Positions 42,961-55,020 of a stretch of 64,000 bases of DNA are shown here, in pieces. The stretch is from Limnanthes douglasii subsp. nivea (lineage: Eukaryota; Streptophyta; Magnoliopsida; Brassicales; Limnanthaceae): NCBI GenBank assembly GCA_036936605.1, contig JAUPFV010000002.1, positions 314,852,893 to 314,916,892 of the forward strand, given 5' to 3'. Each line of letters starts with the position of its first letter. Positions within the stretch are counted from its first letter, which is position 1. The translations under genes were made by a program, and so were the position numbers. The notes under the pieces are model-generated. The model was not told the DNA's origin, did no database searches, and was given only the letters and a program-made list of their open reading frames with translations.

Positions 42961-45130
42961 TTATTAATTATAAGCCTGAACATCGTGTTTGTGGTATGAT
43001 CTTAAGGCTTTTTCGGCAATAGGGTGTAAATGTTTTTGGATTGATTTTTGGGATTTCAACGTTATTCGTTATCCTGATGAACGTACTAGTTCTATCAATC
43101 AAGTTGCGATTGACGAATTCAATCATTATTTTTTCAATGTGGGTGGAGTGATCAACGTTCATATGATTTCCAATACACTTGGATCAACAAAAATCTTTTA
43201 AACCTTATTGTTTCTAAAATTTCAGTCTTTGTTAACATCAAATCGGATAATTATTTCCACATGTCCATTTTGGGCCTCCTCGCTCTTTAGACCACTCAAA
43301 TGTTACTCTTAAATTGGTTACCCACAATGCCACATGATAAAAAAAAACCATTTAATTTTGTTAACATGTAGCACCATATACAACAACCTAATGTCTTATT
43401 CCTAGAGTCTTCCAATCTCAGCTCATTGTATAAGACTGGATACCCATAAACTCACTCAGCTTCAATTTATCCTCTGAGATCTCAGTCGTAAGGAGTATAG
43501 AGATATAAACTCTCGCGTGTGTAATACCCAAAACCACATTTTCTCGGCCCAATCTATTTTAATGTGTGACCCCTTGAATCTCTCTCTGTCTTTGAGGATA
43601 TTACAACCCCTTCCGCCCATATCTTCCTCATTAATGCTGAGGAATCTTTATACAGAAAAAAGTGTAGAGAGACTTGGCTCAAGTTTGAGGATCGTAACAC
43701 AAAATTCTATCGTAAAAATATGAAATCGTATTTTGAGATATAAAATAGTCTCAATCTCTAACAGTAATGGGGACCTCACTACTTCTCCAAATGAGACGGC
43801 GAGCGTTTTAGTCAACCATTCTTTTAAACTTTTGGGCTCTAGTTCTCTCCATGGATACTATGTCTTGATAGAGTATCCTCGCTTATGTTTGCAAAATTTA
43901 ACCCTCATAGCAAGTCTTCGATAGTTCGTCATGTCACATGCACATAAATTAAAAGCACCTTTTTAAATATTAATAGCGATAAATCTCCAGGTCCATATGG
44001 ATGGATTTAACGTGGGTATTTTTTTAAATCACTCTTGGAAAATCATCGAGATAGATATTTGCGATGAGATCTTAATGTTATTTAATACTAGTCATTTTGA
44101 CCCATCTTGGAATACAACCACTATTGTCATAATCCCTATAAAGTATTCATACTCTTTCAACGAGGATTTCATGTCAATTACGTGTTATAATGTGGTTTAT
44201 AAGATTATTTCCAAGATCTTGGCTGATAGGATCAATGAATCTTGTCCTTATTTGATTGATAGATCACAATCGGTTTTCATGGTTGGTTATAGTATTCAAA
44301 TAACATCATCTTCTCTCAAGAGATCGTAATGGGTTATCCAAGTAACTGTAAGGGCCCAATGATCCCTCCTAAGATCAACCGGATGAAAGATTTTAAAAAT
44401 GTTTGCTGGAATCTAATCTAGACACCTTTGTGGCCATGAATTTCTTGAAACAGGCGATCAACTAGATTATTTAATATATCGTCAGCCCATCCTAACTGTC
44501 AATATTAACAGTGATCCTCGTAGAAATTTTAACAAGAGAGAGGATCTAGGGCAAAATGATCATTTGTCCATTTTATTATTCGTCTTTGTCATGAAAGTTC
44601 TTTTCAGTATCCTTAAGGAGAAAATTAATGATGTAAAATTAAAATTCTAATGGAACAGTCAAAAGTTTAAGATTATCAACCTCTACTTTAGAAATGACCT
44701 GATGTTTTTTATCGTGGAGATATTAACTAACTAAAGGCTATTAATGATGGTTTTAAGGATTTATTTGATCTTTATTTACTTAAATTTAGCCACCAAAAGA
44801 GCTACATATTCTTCTCTAAGGGTAACCTCACTTTAAAATGAACTCTCATAGTCTTTATGTCGTTTCCTCTGGTTTGGAAATAGGATGAAGATTTTGTGTG
44901 CAAAAATGGTTTGGCCAACTATTACATTTTTATTGTCTAATGCCAACCTTGGGATTCTAGACTTGAAAACCTAGAATTAGGCGGTTGTCTTCAAACACTT
45001 GTGGTCTAATATCCGGCTACAATCACTCCAACTATCATGAACGAACCCGTTTTGGAATTCCAACAGTTAGTGAAGAAACTAAGGAGATAACAAACTAATA
45101 AGTTTAAGGATTTTTATGCCAACCACTCAT
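42961..45130 (+). pseudogene. LINE pol, 5' half (endonuclease to RT)
   Basis: The apurinic-type endonuclease end is visible at 43030-43140 (WDFNVIRYPDERTS, IDEFNHYFFNVGG). The linker follows: ERLGSSLRIVTQNSIVKI and NSNGDLTTSPNETASVLVNH. RT begins at about 43990 (MDGFNVGIFLNHSWKIIEID, NTTTIVIIPIKYS, YNVVYKIISKILADRINESC, YLIDRSQSVFM). The catalytic region near 44690 reads YFRNDLMFF, so FADD has become FRND and is dead. A different copy from the one at 39500-41691: both contain the QSxF/GF...GxxIxxN region. Many stops; ends indistinct. Confidence 0.8.
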
Positions 45131-46349
45131 ACTCGTCATCTAAAATTTGAGATCTGATGACTTGAAGGAAAAACCGTAAACTAAAAAGAAGATAAGAGAG
45201 ATGATATTACACGCTCCATACTAAAAGAGAACTATCAACATCTTATAAACAAACAAAAGTTATCCCTCCAAACCAATCCCGTATTCTCGAAGAAATTTAG
45301 ATCGAATATTTTCTATTAAGATGAGAAGAGGACAAGGGGAGAAGAATGACCCTCAACTCAAAATAATACATCATTCTTGGAATGTCACATCTTGAACTAA
45401 TCAAAGAAGCTAAATTATTTCTTCATATCGTTACTTACAGAAAAATGAGAGTGTACTTTACAAAATATGAACAAACCAGACGCACCAATTTGAATTACCA
45501 AAATTATATTTTTTTATCAATATAATGGTCGGTAACCCCTATCATGTTGGTCTGCATGACGTCTAGGTCTGCAAAAATATCCATTATCTATCATAAATAA
45601 TATCCCTACCTACCTACCTATAATCCCATCATGGCATGAATACCCTCTACAAATATGTTCTAATTTTATGGGTTCGAAAAACCAATTATAGATCTTTAAA
45701 AAAAAACCAAAATACAACATCATGGTGTCCTAATTAACTATGCAAATTCTATAAGGCGATTGGTAAAAAACGTTCAATCAATACACGATAAAATGTTATG
45801 GTAGAATTGGAGATCTTGAACATCATATCAAGAAGTTTTGAAACGAGATTCTCAAATTCAAAAGAGATGACCTACCATATGTCCTGCATTTTCTAATGCA
45901 ATATGAAGCATTGCCCTCACCTAGTTCAACCATCTGTGGCTGAGCTCTATACATAAATTTGAAATGATATGGATGGAACTTCGAGACCAACCAACAAGTA
46001 CAAATAGAAATCTAGTATGTTTCCATGGTACTTAACAAATAACAACTAACTAGGGCTTCAGTCAATCTAGACGACGTTGATGAGTTACGAGAGGCCTCTT
46101 ATTTGGTAGAACATATAAAGTAGATAAAAAATTTCATGCTAGAAACATACCAAGTTCTTCATGTCGGCAGAACCTACAAGGTAATTTCCGAACTATCCTT
46201 TTATCATTTATATATGTGATTCTTGTATGTCTTCGTATCGTATGCACCAAACGTCACTAGTGTACCCCGTCGAGGTAATGTTCCAAAAACCTTTAATAAA
46301 ATATAAGTTCATACTTATTAAATAAAAGTATCACATTTGTTTCCAAGAA
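45131..46349. other. Unassigned repetitive-looking DNA
   Basis: Richer in G and C than ordinary spacer and probably transposon-derived. A short stretch NLDDVDELREASYLVEHIK (46055-46115) recalls gypsy integrase C-termini but is too weak to call. Confidence 0.3.
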
Positions 46350-48250
46350 AATGCCAAAGAAATTTTGGTTGAGGTGGACGAGCTTAACAGATTCGGTTAC
46401 GTCCACAAAGTCCTCTATTGAGTCTGGACTTCCAGTTCATTATTACCGAGAAAGAAAAATGCTAAATTCTGCATGTCTGTGAACTTTACAAATCTCAGAA
46501 AAACATGTCCAAAATATATACTTACGATATCTTGCATATACTAATAAGTAAATGCTACATTGGGTAATCACATGTTATCTTTCATGGATGCATATTCTTG
46601 CTCAAATTCCGATGCATGTAAATTTTCAAAAGCACATCTCTTTCATAATAGAGCGAAGGCTCAATTGCTATAAAGTCATATCATTTGGCTTAAAAACGCA
46701 TGGATCACTTATCAAAAATTGTTGAATAACAAATTCTCAAGCGAACTCAGACACAATTGACCAGGATGCCAACCATCTAACCAACCTCACAAAAACTTTT
46801 AAGAACCACCACTCGGTTAATTTAAAGCTTAACATAAAAAAGTTAAATATTAAGCACTCGATGATGAAAATTCATGGGCTACTTGGTTAACGAAAAGATA
46901 ATTGGAGAAAATCCAACCTAAATTTCCAACATGGCGGCTGTGAAGCCTCCACATAACATAAAGTAAGTCTAAATCTTATAATAAGGCTTGCCACACTCAA
47001 TAGACTTATCTTTTTATCCTCTAATAAATGTTTCTCATTCTTTAAAATCATCAAAAGTTTGAGGCAATTCAAATATACTCGTGAATGCGACACAACATTC
47101 TTCGAGATCGTTGAGCTTATAGCCTGACCGGATATTTTATCACAATTAAAGTCGGGTTAGCCCTTTTACTTACATATAGTTGTATCATACAATTATCAAA
47201 AATTTAATTATGGAATAAACTTTCTACTTATAACTAGAAAAAAGTAGCCCTAACATTATTCCTTGCAGCCAAAAAGAAAATACCAGATATTTAGTAACAT
47301 ACCATTATTTTCCGGACCTCTTTTGCTCTTTAAAAAATGTATGCATAAAATAGATATATATGGTATTCTTACAAGATATTAAGTAAAACATAGAGATTTT
47401 GATGTCAAATTGTAATTACACACTACCATCAAAGCTTATACACTGGTATAATCTTTAATTATTCAAGAATATAGAGCATTACCTTTGGCAGATAACACCA
47501 AAACAACATGGGTGATCCGAGCAGATGGTAAATCTAGTAGTTTAGGCTTTGGAGAAATAATACATCTAATATTTCCTTCGGGGGACACACTGAGTCAAAA
47601 TATCATTTTTGGTTTTCACATCTCTAATAATAAGGTTAAATATGAGACGATCATAACGGGTCCTCAACTCAATCATATTTGCAGAGATAAGAGGTTGTAG
47701 CTTTTTAGTCACTCACAATTTATGATCAATCACTCTCTAAGCCAAGACAAAGCAAAAAATAAAAACCTCATCTAATATTTAAGGGAGCTTAATCTTCTAG
47801 TATTGATGTTTGAAACTATTTTCTATGAACAAACATTACAAATCGAGAGATATGATCGTTCCATCAAGTTGTGCGAATTCAACACCATAAGTTATCTAAC
47901 TGAAAAAACCAACACCAATACATTATGTTGAAACATTTTGAATGGAAAAAATGTCTAAATTAATGGTCATCGAAGAAGACATTAACTATTGATATCCAAA
48001 CTTACCTATAAGAAAAGGTCTTGTTAGAGGATAAAGTCAAAGCCCAAAGCATCAAAGTTTCTTTGACAAGTTATGTATGGCTGGAAATATATTATACAAA
48101 TAAAATCTCGTCGAAACCTTTATGCATCGTTTGGGTCATAACGAAAAAGGCTTCATTCTGGAATAAATTTATAAGATGAAGGTGGTGCACATCACGGCTA
48201 CGAAATGTTACATCAAATTTATTTTATATATTCTTTTTCACATGATTTTC
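46350..48250 (+). pseudogene. Ty3/gypsy RT-RNase H remnant
   Basis: The reverse transcriptase starts with EILVEVDELNRFGYVHKVLY, RKKNAKFCMSVNFTNLRKTC and SFMDAYS (46340-46600), frameshifting several times. FIIERRLNCYKVISFGLK follows near 46650. The RT-RNase H connection RLATLNRLIFLSSNKCFSFF and KIIKSLRQFKYTRECDTTFF lies at 46970-47110. RNase H (47485-47700) shows WVIRADGKSSSLGFGEIIHL and GFHISNNKVKYETIITG, the gypsy pattern with the first catalytic Asp present but the usual AEYEA Glu regions altered. Weak integrase-like text continues to about 48250. The YxDD active-site box was not found. Confidence 0.8.
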
Positions 48251-49387
48251 TAGTATGACCATGTATTTGACAACGTCCATACTTTAATTTATGAACCAAA
48301 TATTCACTTTTGGATATAATATATTTCTTCTTAGGTTTTCAAATTCTATTTTCAAGTTAGGTGGAAGAATAGTAAGAGTTTGATTGGAACTATAATCTTC
48401 ACAAAACAAAATTGAGAATATTTTCACACCCAACTTTCATATATTTTCACAAACCGGAACACAAAAAATAAAAATAGATACTCTACAACAAACTTACACA
48501 TAATTCTGTAACCAAACAAGACTAACTAATTTCGTAACCAAAATGAACGTAATTCCATACCCAGTTAACATTTAGTATTTATGCAACACAATAACCCGTA
48601 CTTTTGCACCCACACCTACAAACTATAAAAAAATCCCCACATCAGCTCTCTCGATATTCTTTCTTTCAGATATTGTTATCTTCCTAAACTACAATCAGGC
48701 TATGGACAAAAGTTATCAATATTTTTGACACCTTTTCAACTTTATTTATTACTCAAAATAAAAGGAAATATATAAAGGCTTTGGGTAATTTTTGTCCCGA
48801 TATGATAACCATCCTCAATTTTAAGTAGTCTTATTGCAATTTTAACCATCCTTAACTTTCTACTTAGAATACCTCCTGCAGATTTACTAAGTTCTAACCT
48901 TTAACTCTAATCATCCCCAAAACAAAACAACCCCAAACTCTAACCTTAAAATCTATCTTCTTCTCTCTCCATCACCAAACCTGCAAAACTCAAAATCATA
49001 AAACAAAGATTTTCAGATAACTAAAAAGGGTTTTTCCAACAACTCTCGAGTACTCTAATTTGATAAACAAAAAGAAATGGGAAAATAGAAAGAGTAAGAA
49101 TCTATTTTGTTAGTTTTTTTGTTATATTTAGTTAATTATGGTTTTTTTTAGATTTAGACAATTTTAATGTGTTAGAATAGGTAAATCTATGTTCACTTAG
49201 GTCTTGGAAGTCATATGTTGATGTTAGATGGCTGCATTTGTGTTAAAATAGAGTTTTTAGGGTTGGATTTGAGTTGGAAATTGGGTTTTTTGTGTAAGTG
49301 TTCTTGTTCCTGGCCGTGTGAGAACTTATCAACCAGCGGGGAAACTATTTTTTACCTAAATTGTTCTCGATCCCTGCCGGGTGAGCT
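48251..49387. other. AT-rich DNA before the PMD region
   Basis: No gene recognised. 48890-49010 is C-rich and AACCCTAA-like, resembling a plant leader upstream of the PMD pseudogene. Confidence 0.4.
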
Positions 49388-49454
49388 TGGGTAGCCCCGG
49401 CGGGGAACTTGTTGGTTTTTTGCAGATTTCACATCTTCCCGCCGGGGCTACCCA
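49388..49454. repeat. GC-rich inverted repeat
   Basis: GGGTAGCCCCGGCGGG (49389-49404) has its perfect complement CCCGCCGGGGCTACCC at 49438-49453, giving a stem of at least 17 bp and a loop of about 30 nt. ACCAGCGGGGA motifs occur nearby (49332) and again at 55254, bracketing the PMD and MULE genes. Confidence 0.8.
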
Positions 49455-49518
49455 GGCCCACCCTCTGGGGACCTAATTTTTTTACCAACTATACTAATAT
49501 TTTTTTGGTTGTCGCATG

Positions 49519-51020
49519 CAGCAAGGAGGCTGAAGAAACTGAAAGGCCAGAAAGGAGCAAGGTGTGAACAAGAAGAAGTTTGTGCGTTGAGAAAATGTAG
49601 CAGCAGTGGTAGTGCCCCGGGGGGAGATCATGCCGACCGTGGTAAACGTACGGACCATACCAACCGATCCGTACTCCGGAAAAAATATGATAATGTGAGG
49701 GAGCGCACTCTACAAGCATCACCTCCACAGGAGACCCCTAACCTTAGGGACTCCAAGGAGAAAGAAGAGACGGTTATCGCCGAGCTACCCGTATGTAGCC
49801 AAGTGCGTCCAAGGGATCTGGAGGGCTAGAGGGACCTCTTTTTGTTGCAGAACAATAATATTTTTTCCTCAACTATATACACCATGAAGCCTACTTCAAT
49901 TTCTTGGGTGACGTTATTTATTTAATTTATGACTTAAATAATTAGTTTGTTATATTAACTTATTTAGGTTGTGGTATATTGATATGTTTTTCATTGTTTC
50001 AGTCCCGTTCTGGCATTATGGTCCAGTCCAAATACGGCATGGGACCTAAAAAAACAACAAGAGGTGAATGATCTATTGGAAGGTACTCCGTGCGTACATC
50101 CTTTTATTTCTCGGATGTACCATATTGACCAAAACAAGCCAAAAAAACATCAAATGCGATTTTCTTGTTCATCTCGAGCACTTAGAGAAGCTTGATGAGC
50201 TTGCATGGGGTACATGCACATTGACTTGGCTGTAGAAGATCTTGGGAGGTATTTTAAAACACTATTTAAAGAGTTTAATAGGTTTCTCGGCCTTGTTGGA
50301 ATGTTGAATATATGACCACTTCCCTATCTTCCGGGTTGCGGTGAATAGCGGTTACAACCCAACAGATCAGAAGACGTTGTCGTGGTTTCCAAAAAATCTT
50401 ACCGTGACAAACACTCGTGGAAAGCCGTACTACCGTGACCTCCTCGCGGCTTAAAAAGAAACGGATGTAAGTGTGTTTGTTTACGTTATCGATTAATATT
50501 TGTGTTTATGTATTACATGTTTATATGTATGTATTTATTTATTTGCAGGTGCTTTTCCAGTCTTACAATGATGTTCGTGCAGTGTTCCAGGAACAGGAAA
50601 TAGGGTACTATCCCAACCTCATTCGCCTTATGTCTGTTATTCAGGCATATCACCCGGATAAAGTGACGCGGTAGTTTGGTTGGGTAACTGGTGACTCCCA
50701 TTACCGCTAGATCTGGTCTGACAAGATGCGACAATCTATGTTATGCCGTTGGGGGTAGGCATTGGATCAAGTAGATGAAGCACTTGTTCGTGATCGATAG
50801 GTATTCCTAGCAGTTGGAAACAAGCCGTAGGACATTCGTCCCTTAGTATGCAGTGTATGTTGTAAAGTATGGTTGGTTTAACATCACGCCTTGTATCCTA
50901 GACAAGTAATCCGTGGTTGGTGGGATTAACACGATAAATTATGTTAATCCGCTTGATGATAGTCTAGATGAGCTCATGCCATCTGCTAAGAAAGTGCTTC
51001 AAATCACAAGTCTGTGGCTT
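49519..51020 (+). pseudogene. Plant mobile domain (PMD) pseudogene
   Basis: Frame pieces in order: HLEKLDELAWGTCTLTWL (about 50170-50235) and after frameshifts YDHFPIFRVAVNSGYNP, WFPKNLTVTN, YYRDLL, then a splice-like gap (GTAAGTG at 50467 to TTTGCAG at 50548), then FQSYNDVRAVFQEQEIGYY and YHPDKVTR, and YMKWMKHL-type text near 50770. This matches the aminotransferase-like plant mobile domain of MAIN/MAIL1 proteins and of gypsy and Mutator-like transposons. An upstream open stretch 49519-49829 after a TGCAG acceptor is basic and low-complexity. Stops (for example after TLTWL, and R-to-stop before FGW) make it inactive. Its nearness to the MULE transposase suggests capture by, or common origin with, that transposon. 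Confidence 0.7.
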
Positions 51021-52601
51021 CTTATCATGCCTGGCTTATTGATTGTTTGTTTGTTATTTTAGTTTTTCGAACAATGTGTTTGTTATTTTGAATCATGCTA
51101 TGTTTTTGTATTGGATGTTGATCGATTTAAGTTTAATCGGTCTAAGTTTGAATCACGATACCGTATGTTGTATTTTGAATCACGCTATGTATGTTGTATT
51201 AGATGTTTGTTTTAGTTTGTGTGTGTTGATCTACTTTATATTTATTTGTGTGTTGGACTTGTAGGTTTCGTGAACTCCTTACAGAGGGTTAAGAGTTGTT
51301 AAATATAATTTTATATGTTTGAAAAACTTCCCTTTCCCAGTGGATAGAGAAATTATCATCTGGGGGAATATGTCACCCGTCGGTTGATAATCTCTCACCC
51401 GTAGGTTGAGAATATCCAAACCAACGGATGGATGATGTTTAATAGTATTATCCGCCAAAACTAGTTTACCCGCCCAAACATTATTTGATTCCCGCTAACT
51501 TTTCAGAGAATTCCCGCCTACTACCCATCTATAAGTAGAACCACGCTATAGCATTATACATTGAAACAATACGAATGGTTGATTCAAATTAGAATGTGCA
51601 CGAAAATGAAAACTTCCAAAAAAATTGAGTTCATGAAAGGCATGATGCTGGAGGAGACTTATGGATTTTTCGATGCTGTTTTATGAAGGATTTACTTCAT
51701 GCACGGTAGGGAGCCATTGTGATGCCTCGACCACGCGAACGCGAAAAATTAGCTGACATGTTAGCCTATATGAACACTGTTCTGATTACACTAGTGGATT
51801 CACTACCTTACGAAGTCCAATGCGAAACCTGCGATGTATTCAGTATGACGTTTCAAAGTACTATCACGAAAGAGATACTGGAACATGTGATGCAGTAATT
51901 TTAAGAGAAAGCGGACGCAATAGCCACCAGTGTTAGAACTAACCCAACTCCTAAATGAAGTAGCGATGATGAGGAATATCCTTTCGAGAAACGCTTCGAG
52001 CATGGATGGAACTATCCATCGCCATGAAATTGAGTCTCATATATCAACTCTGTCTATTATCTATTTATTTCCATTGTTTGTAGTTGTATTTCTAATTATA
52101 TAATGTCTTAAATTAATGTGAACCACCAATTAAGAAATCAATATCTTAATATTTTTAATATAACGTCATCATAAACTATAAAACATACTAATTTTAAGCA
52201 TGATAAATCGTACATATGTTACAATGACCGAGTGATGACGTAGTGTTTCAACAAAAGCGACTAAATCGGTTACTTCGAGGCTACGATTTTATATTTCTTG
52301 GTATCTTTTGCAATGAGGGAGAATCGGTAATGCTTAACCTTCTATGTTTGGTGAACGTAATTTTAAATAACAAGGATGTATCCTCGCACATGGGGCCTCC
52401 AAAAAATTCCAAAAATGCAATTTAAAAGCACGATAAAAGGGATGTTGAAAGTTTTTAACTAACCGAGTAATGTAAAGAAAAACTTACTTTCACAAAATGG
52501 TTGGAGTTGACTCAACCCAATCCGATTTCTAACCGGTTTGGTATCTAAGAGCGTGCACCTCTTAACGGAAGAAAAGTGAAGGCAACATACATGGTTCGAT
52601 A
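51021..52601. other. Spacer between PMD and MULE pseudogenes
   Basis: Contains AATCACG(A/C)T and TATGTTGTATT repeats (51060-51260), and at 51380-51480 ACCCGTCGGTTGA, ACCCGTAGGTTGA and TTTACCCGCCC motifs related to the GC-rich motifs on either side. No further gene identified. Confidence 0.4.
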
Positions 52602-55020
52602 TTATCTTACGAAGTGGAGTATGCAGTTAAACGTAGATACGATCGCGACTCCCATCTCAGGCATGGACATCCAATGATCGATAATAGCCACATCACTAGA
52701 GCACTTCACACATTCCATAATATCTATCAAATCCTCCATGTTTTTTAATATCTTAACGTACACGGATGCATAATCCATAAGCTCGTTGTATCGAGAATCC
52801 CTAATCAACCTCCACCCATCTTGTTGTCCGTTCAAGGCAAACGCAATCAGGCGGTACCCACAGTGGTCATCATATTTAACATTGGTGATGGATGTTACGA
52901 AATACATAACATTGGTGGGTAATTTTTTAGGTATCATTTGGGATCAACCAAACTTTCCTTAGCCGACATCGTAGACTTTGACCTACAACTGACCGTTCCA
53001 CTAGAAATCATCGTCTCACTTACTTGCGTTTAGAATAACGATACCGTTTTTTAGAGCGGGGGCACTTTCCCTACCAAGTTTTGGACCCGTCATTTCTTTC
53101 CCTTTAGCTTTTGAATTTGTGTTTGGAAGTTTGAATATTTTTGCGAACGATGGGGAACTAGCTTTTTTGGAATCTGCACATGCTCGTGAAAACATTTATC
53201 ACATTTAGTGGATGATTCATATGCGGTAATAGACAACTTACGTTTGGAAGGTGGACGACCGCGCACTTTGTTTTACCAATGAATCCAATATGGAAGTTGT
53301 TTTCGGATGGACGATGATATATCAATTCTTATAAACGTGCTTTATGCGTGCTTCGTCATTGGATTTTATGATATTACATACTAGTTTATCGATTTTTTCT
53401 TTCAATTGCTCGATCATCGAGAGATTGGTACAGACAACAATGTCTAACCTCTTCCATTGATCATGAAATAAATTTAGAGGCACCTCTAACCCGTTGGCAA
53501 CAAATTCGTACCGTGCACGGAAGGTATACCGTGTGTAGTTCGTATCGCACAGGTGGAAGACATGCCATCTGTGATTGTCATTTTGCGGGCACATTCTAAT
53601 TCTTCGGAAACAAGTTCCAAAGCATAGTGGAAGATGTTGTTTTTAAGCTTACCGTACACAATGTTAGCAAAATTTATGTAGAGCTAACAAACGGCTCTTT
53701 TCAAATGACCCCTTGATATCCCTATGTTGCAATTGATCAAAGTATGCAACTTCAACAAAAAATACTCGAAGTTTCATTTGCTTGTATTGAGGAAACGCTT
53801 GAGGCTCGAATGAGCGCTCTCAATGTGGTTTGTGATTTGGTTACCAAAATACAACCACTTGTTAGTTCTACACGTGACGAACTTATCACCGTACAAGCCT
53901 AACCAATTTTCGGTATATTCAATTGCTTTTGGATACTCTTTGAAGTCACGGTGCAATTCCGACCAATAGTCGTTGAAGGATATCTCCGTTTCCGCCAACA
54001 TCATTTGATTCCACACTTTCAAGAAGACGTTGGACACTTTCTTCTCCTTGAAGATTTTTTTTTGTTTTCCCTAGGACGTTTATGTTAATGTGTCATCGAC
54101 ATAACATGTGTGTTGCATTGGGAACACTTCCTTCACCGCCTTCACAAGCGCTAAGTCTCTATCCATCAAAACGATGGAGGGTGGTTCGATAGAGTGAGTT
54201 ACCATCAACAAATGTAAGCATTCTAACACCCATTTGTAGCTCTCAGACTTTTTTCCAGACATAAATTCAAATCCGATGTATAAATTTTTCCAGGTACAAG
54301 TGGCTCCAACGACCTCATATAACAACATCCCGTATTTAATTTTCTTATACGTGTTATCCATTTCAATGATATTTGGAAAGGTTAGTAACAAATCCAAACT
54401 AAACGGATGTGGGAAGAAAAGCTCACCTATGACATCGCTCCCGTCTTCAGACTTTCTATAGAATTTGTAATCATTTAACCTCTTTAGTTCACTGAACAAG
54501 TACTGGAATTGCGACCGGCCGCCTTTTTCGATCTTCTGTTGTTTTAGTTGAGCGTTGTACACGATGCGCATGGACCACAAATTCTTAGGGTTAAATTTTT
54601 TCACTCTGCCAAGAATGTCACGAGGACGGGATTCCATTTTCATATAACTAATTACAAAAGCCATTTATTATTTGTTTAATCGTCCCAAGTACGAATGAAC
54701 TTCTTTATATGATGTAGTATCGTGATTGTGAATGTCGCATGCGACCTCTAAGGCCCATAAATCAACATCTACCTTCTTTCCTTTAAGGCTGAAAGGGCAT
54801 CCACATTTTTTGGTGTCGGCAAACTTCCTCTGAAGATCCTTCGGATATACCAACTTTGTGTGATTTTCGCATCTCTTGCACAAAAAAATGATTCTCGTAA
54901 TTTTCCGAGCAAGTCTATCGCGACGACGTAATATAACCACAAATATGTTGTCCATCGCGGTTTTCTTAACCCAATCGATCAATTCTTGTCTGGTGTAGTG
55001 ATATTTCGTGTTGACAATTG
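52602..55020 (-). pseudogene. Mutator-like transposase with OTU-like C-terminus
   Basis: Minus-strand order: a FAR1-type zinc/DNA-binding region (54668-55003: YTRQELIDWVKKTA, KKCGCPFSLKGKK, VACDIHNHDT); then, after two in-frame stops, SRPRDILGRVKKFNPKN and the MULE transposase domain (54080-54664: FPNIIEMDNTYKK, LLYEVVGATCTWKN, SIVLMDRDLALVKAV). A frameshift and stop occur at the CxWHIxxNV motif near 54090. 53774-54037 holds WLGLYGDKFVTCRTNKWLYF and NHIESAHSSLKRFL. Catalytic D, D and E are all visible. After a gap, 53322-53594 and 52602-52937 give SITNVKYDDHCGYRLIAFAL and WRLIRDSRYNEL to HWMSMPEMGVAIVS, the OTU-like cysteine-protease module found in some plant MULE transposases. Broken throughout. 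Terminal inverted repeats were not found. Confidence 0.85.

Noticed and set aside
49509..49829. 106-codon plus-strand frame as an independent gene
   Set aside because: Basic low-complexity sequence next to a splice-acceptor-like TGCAG; better seen as an exon fragment of the PMD pseudogene.
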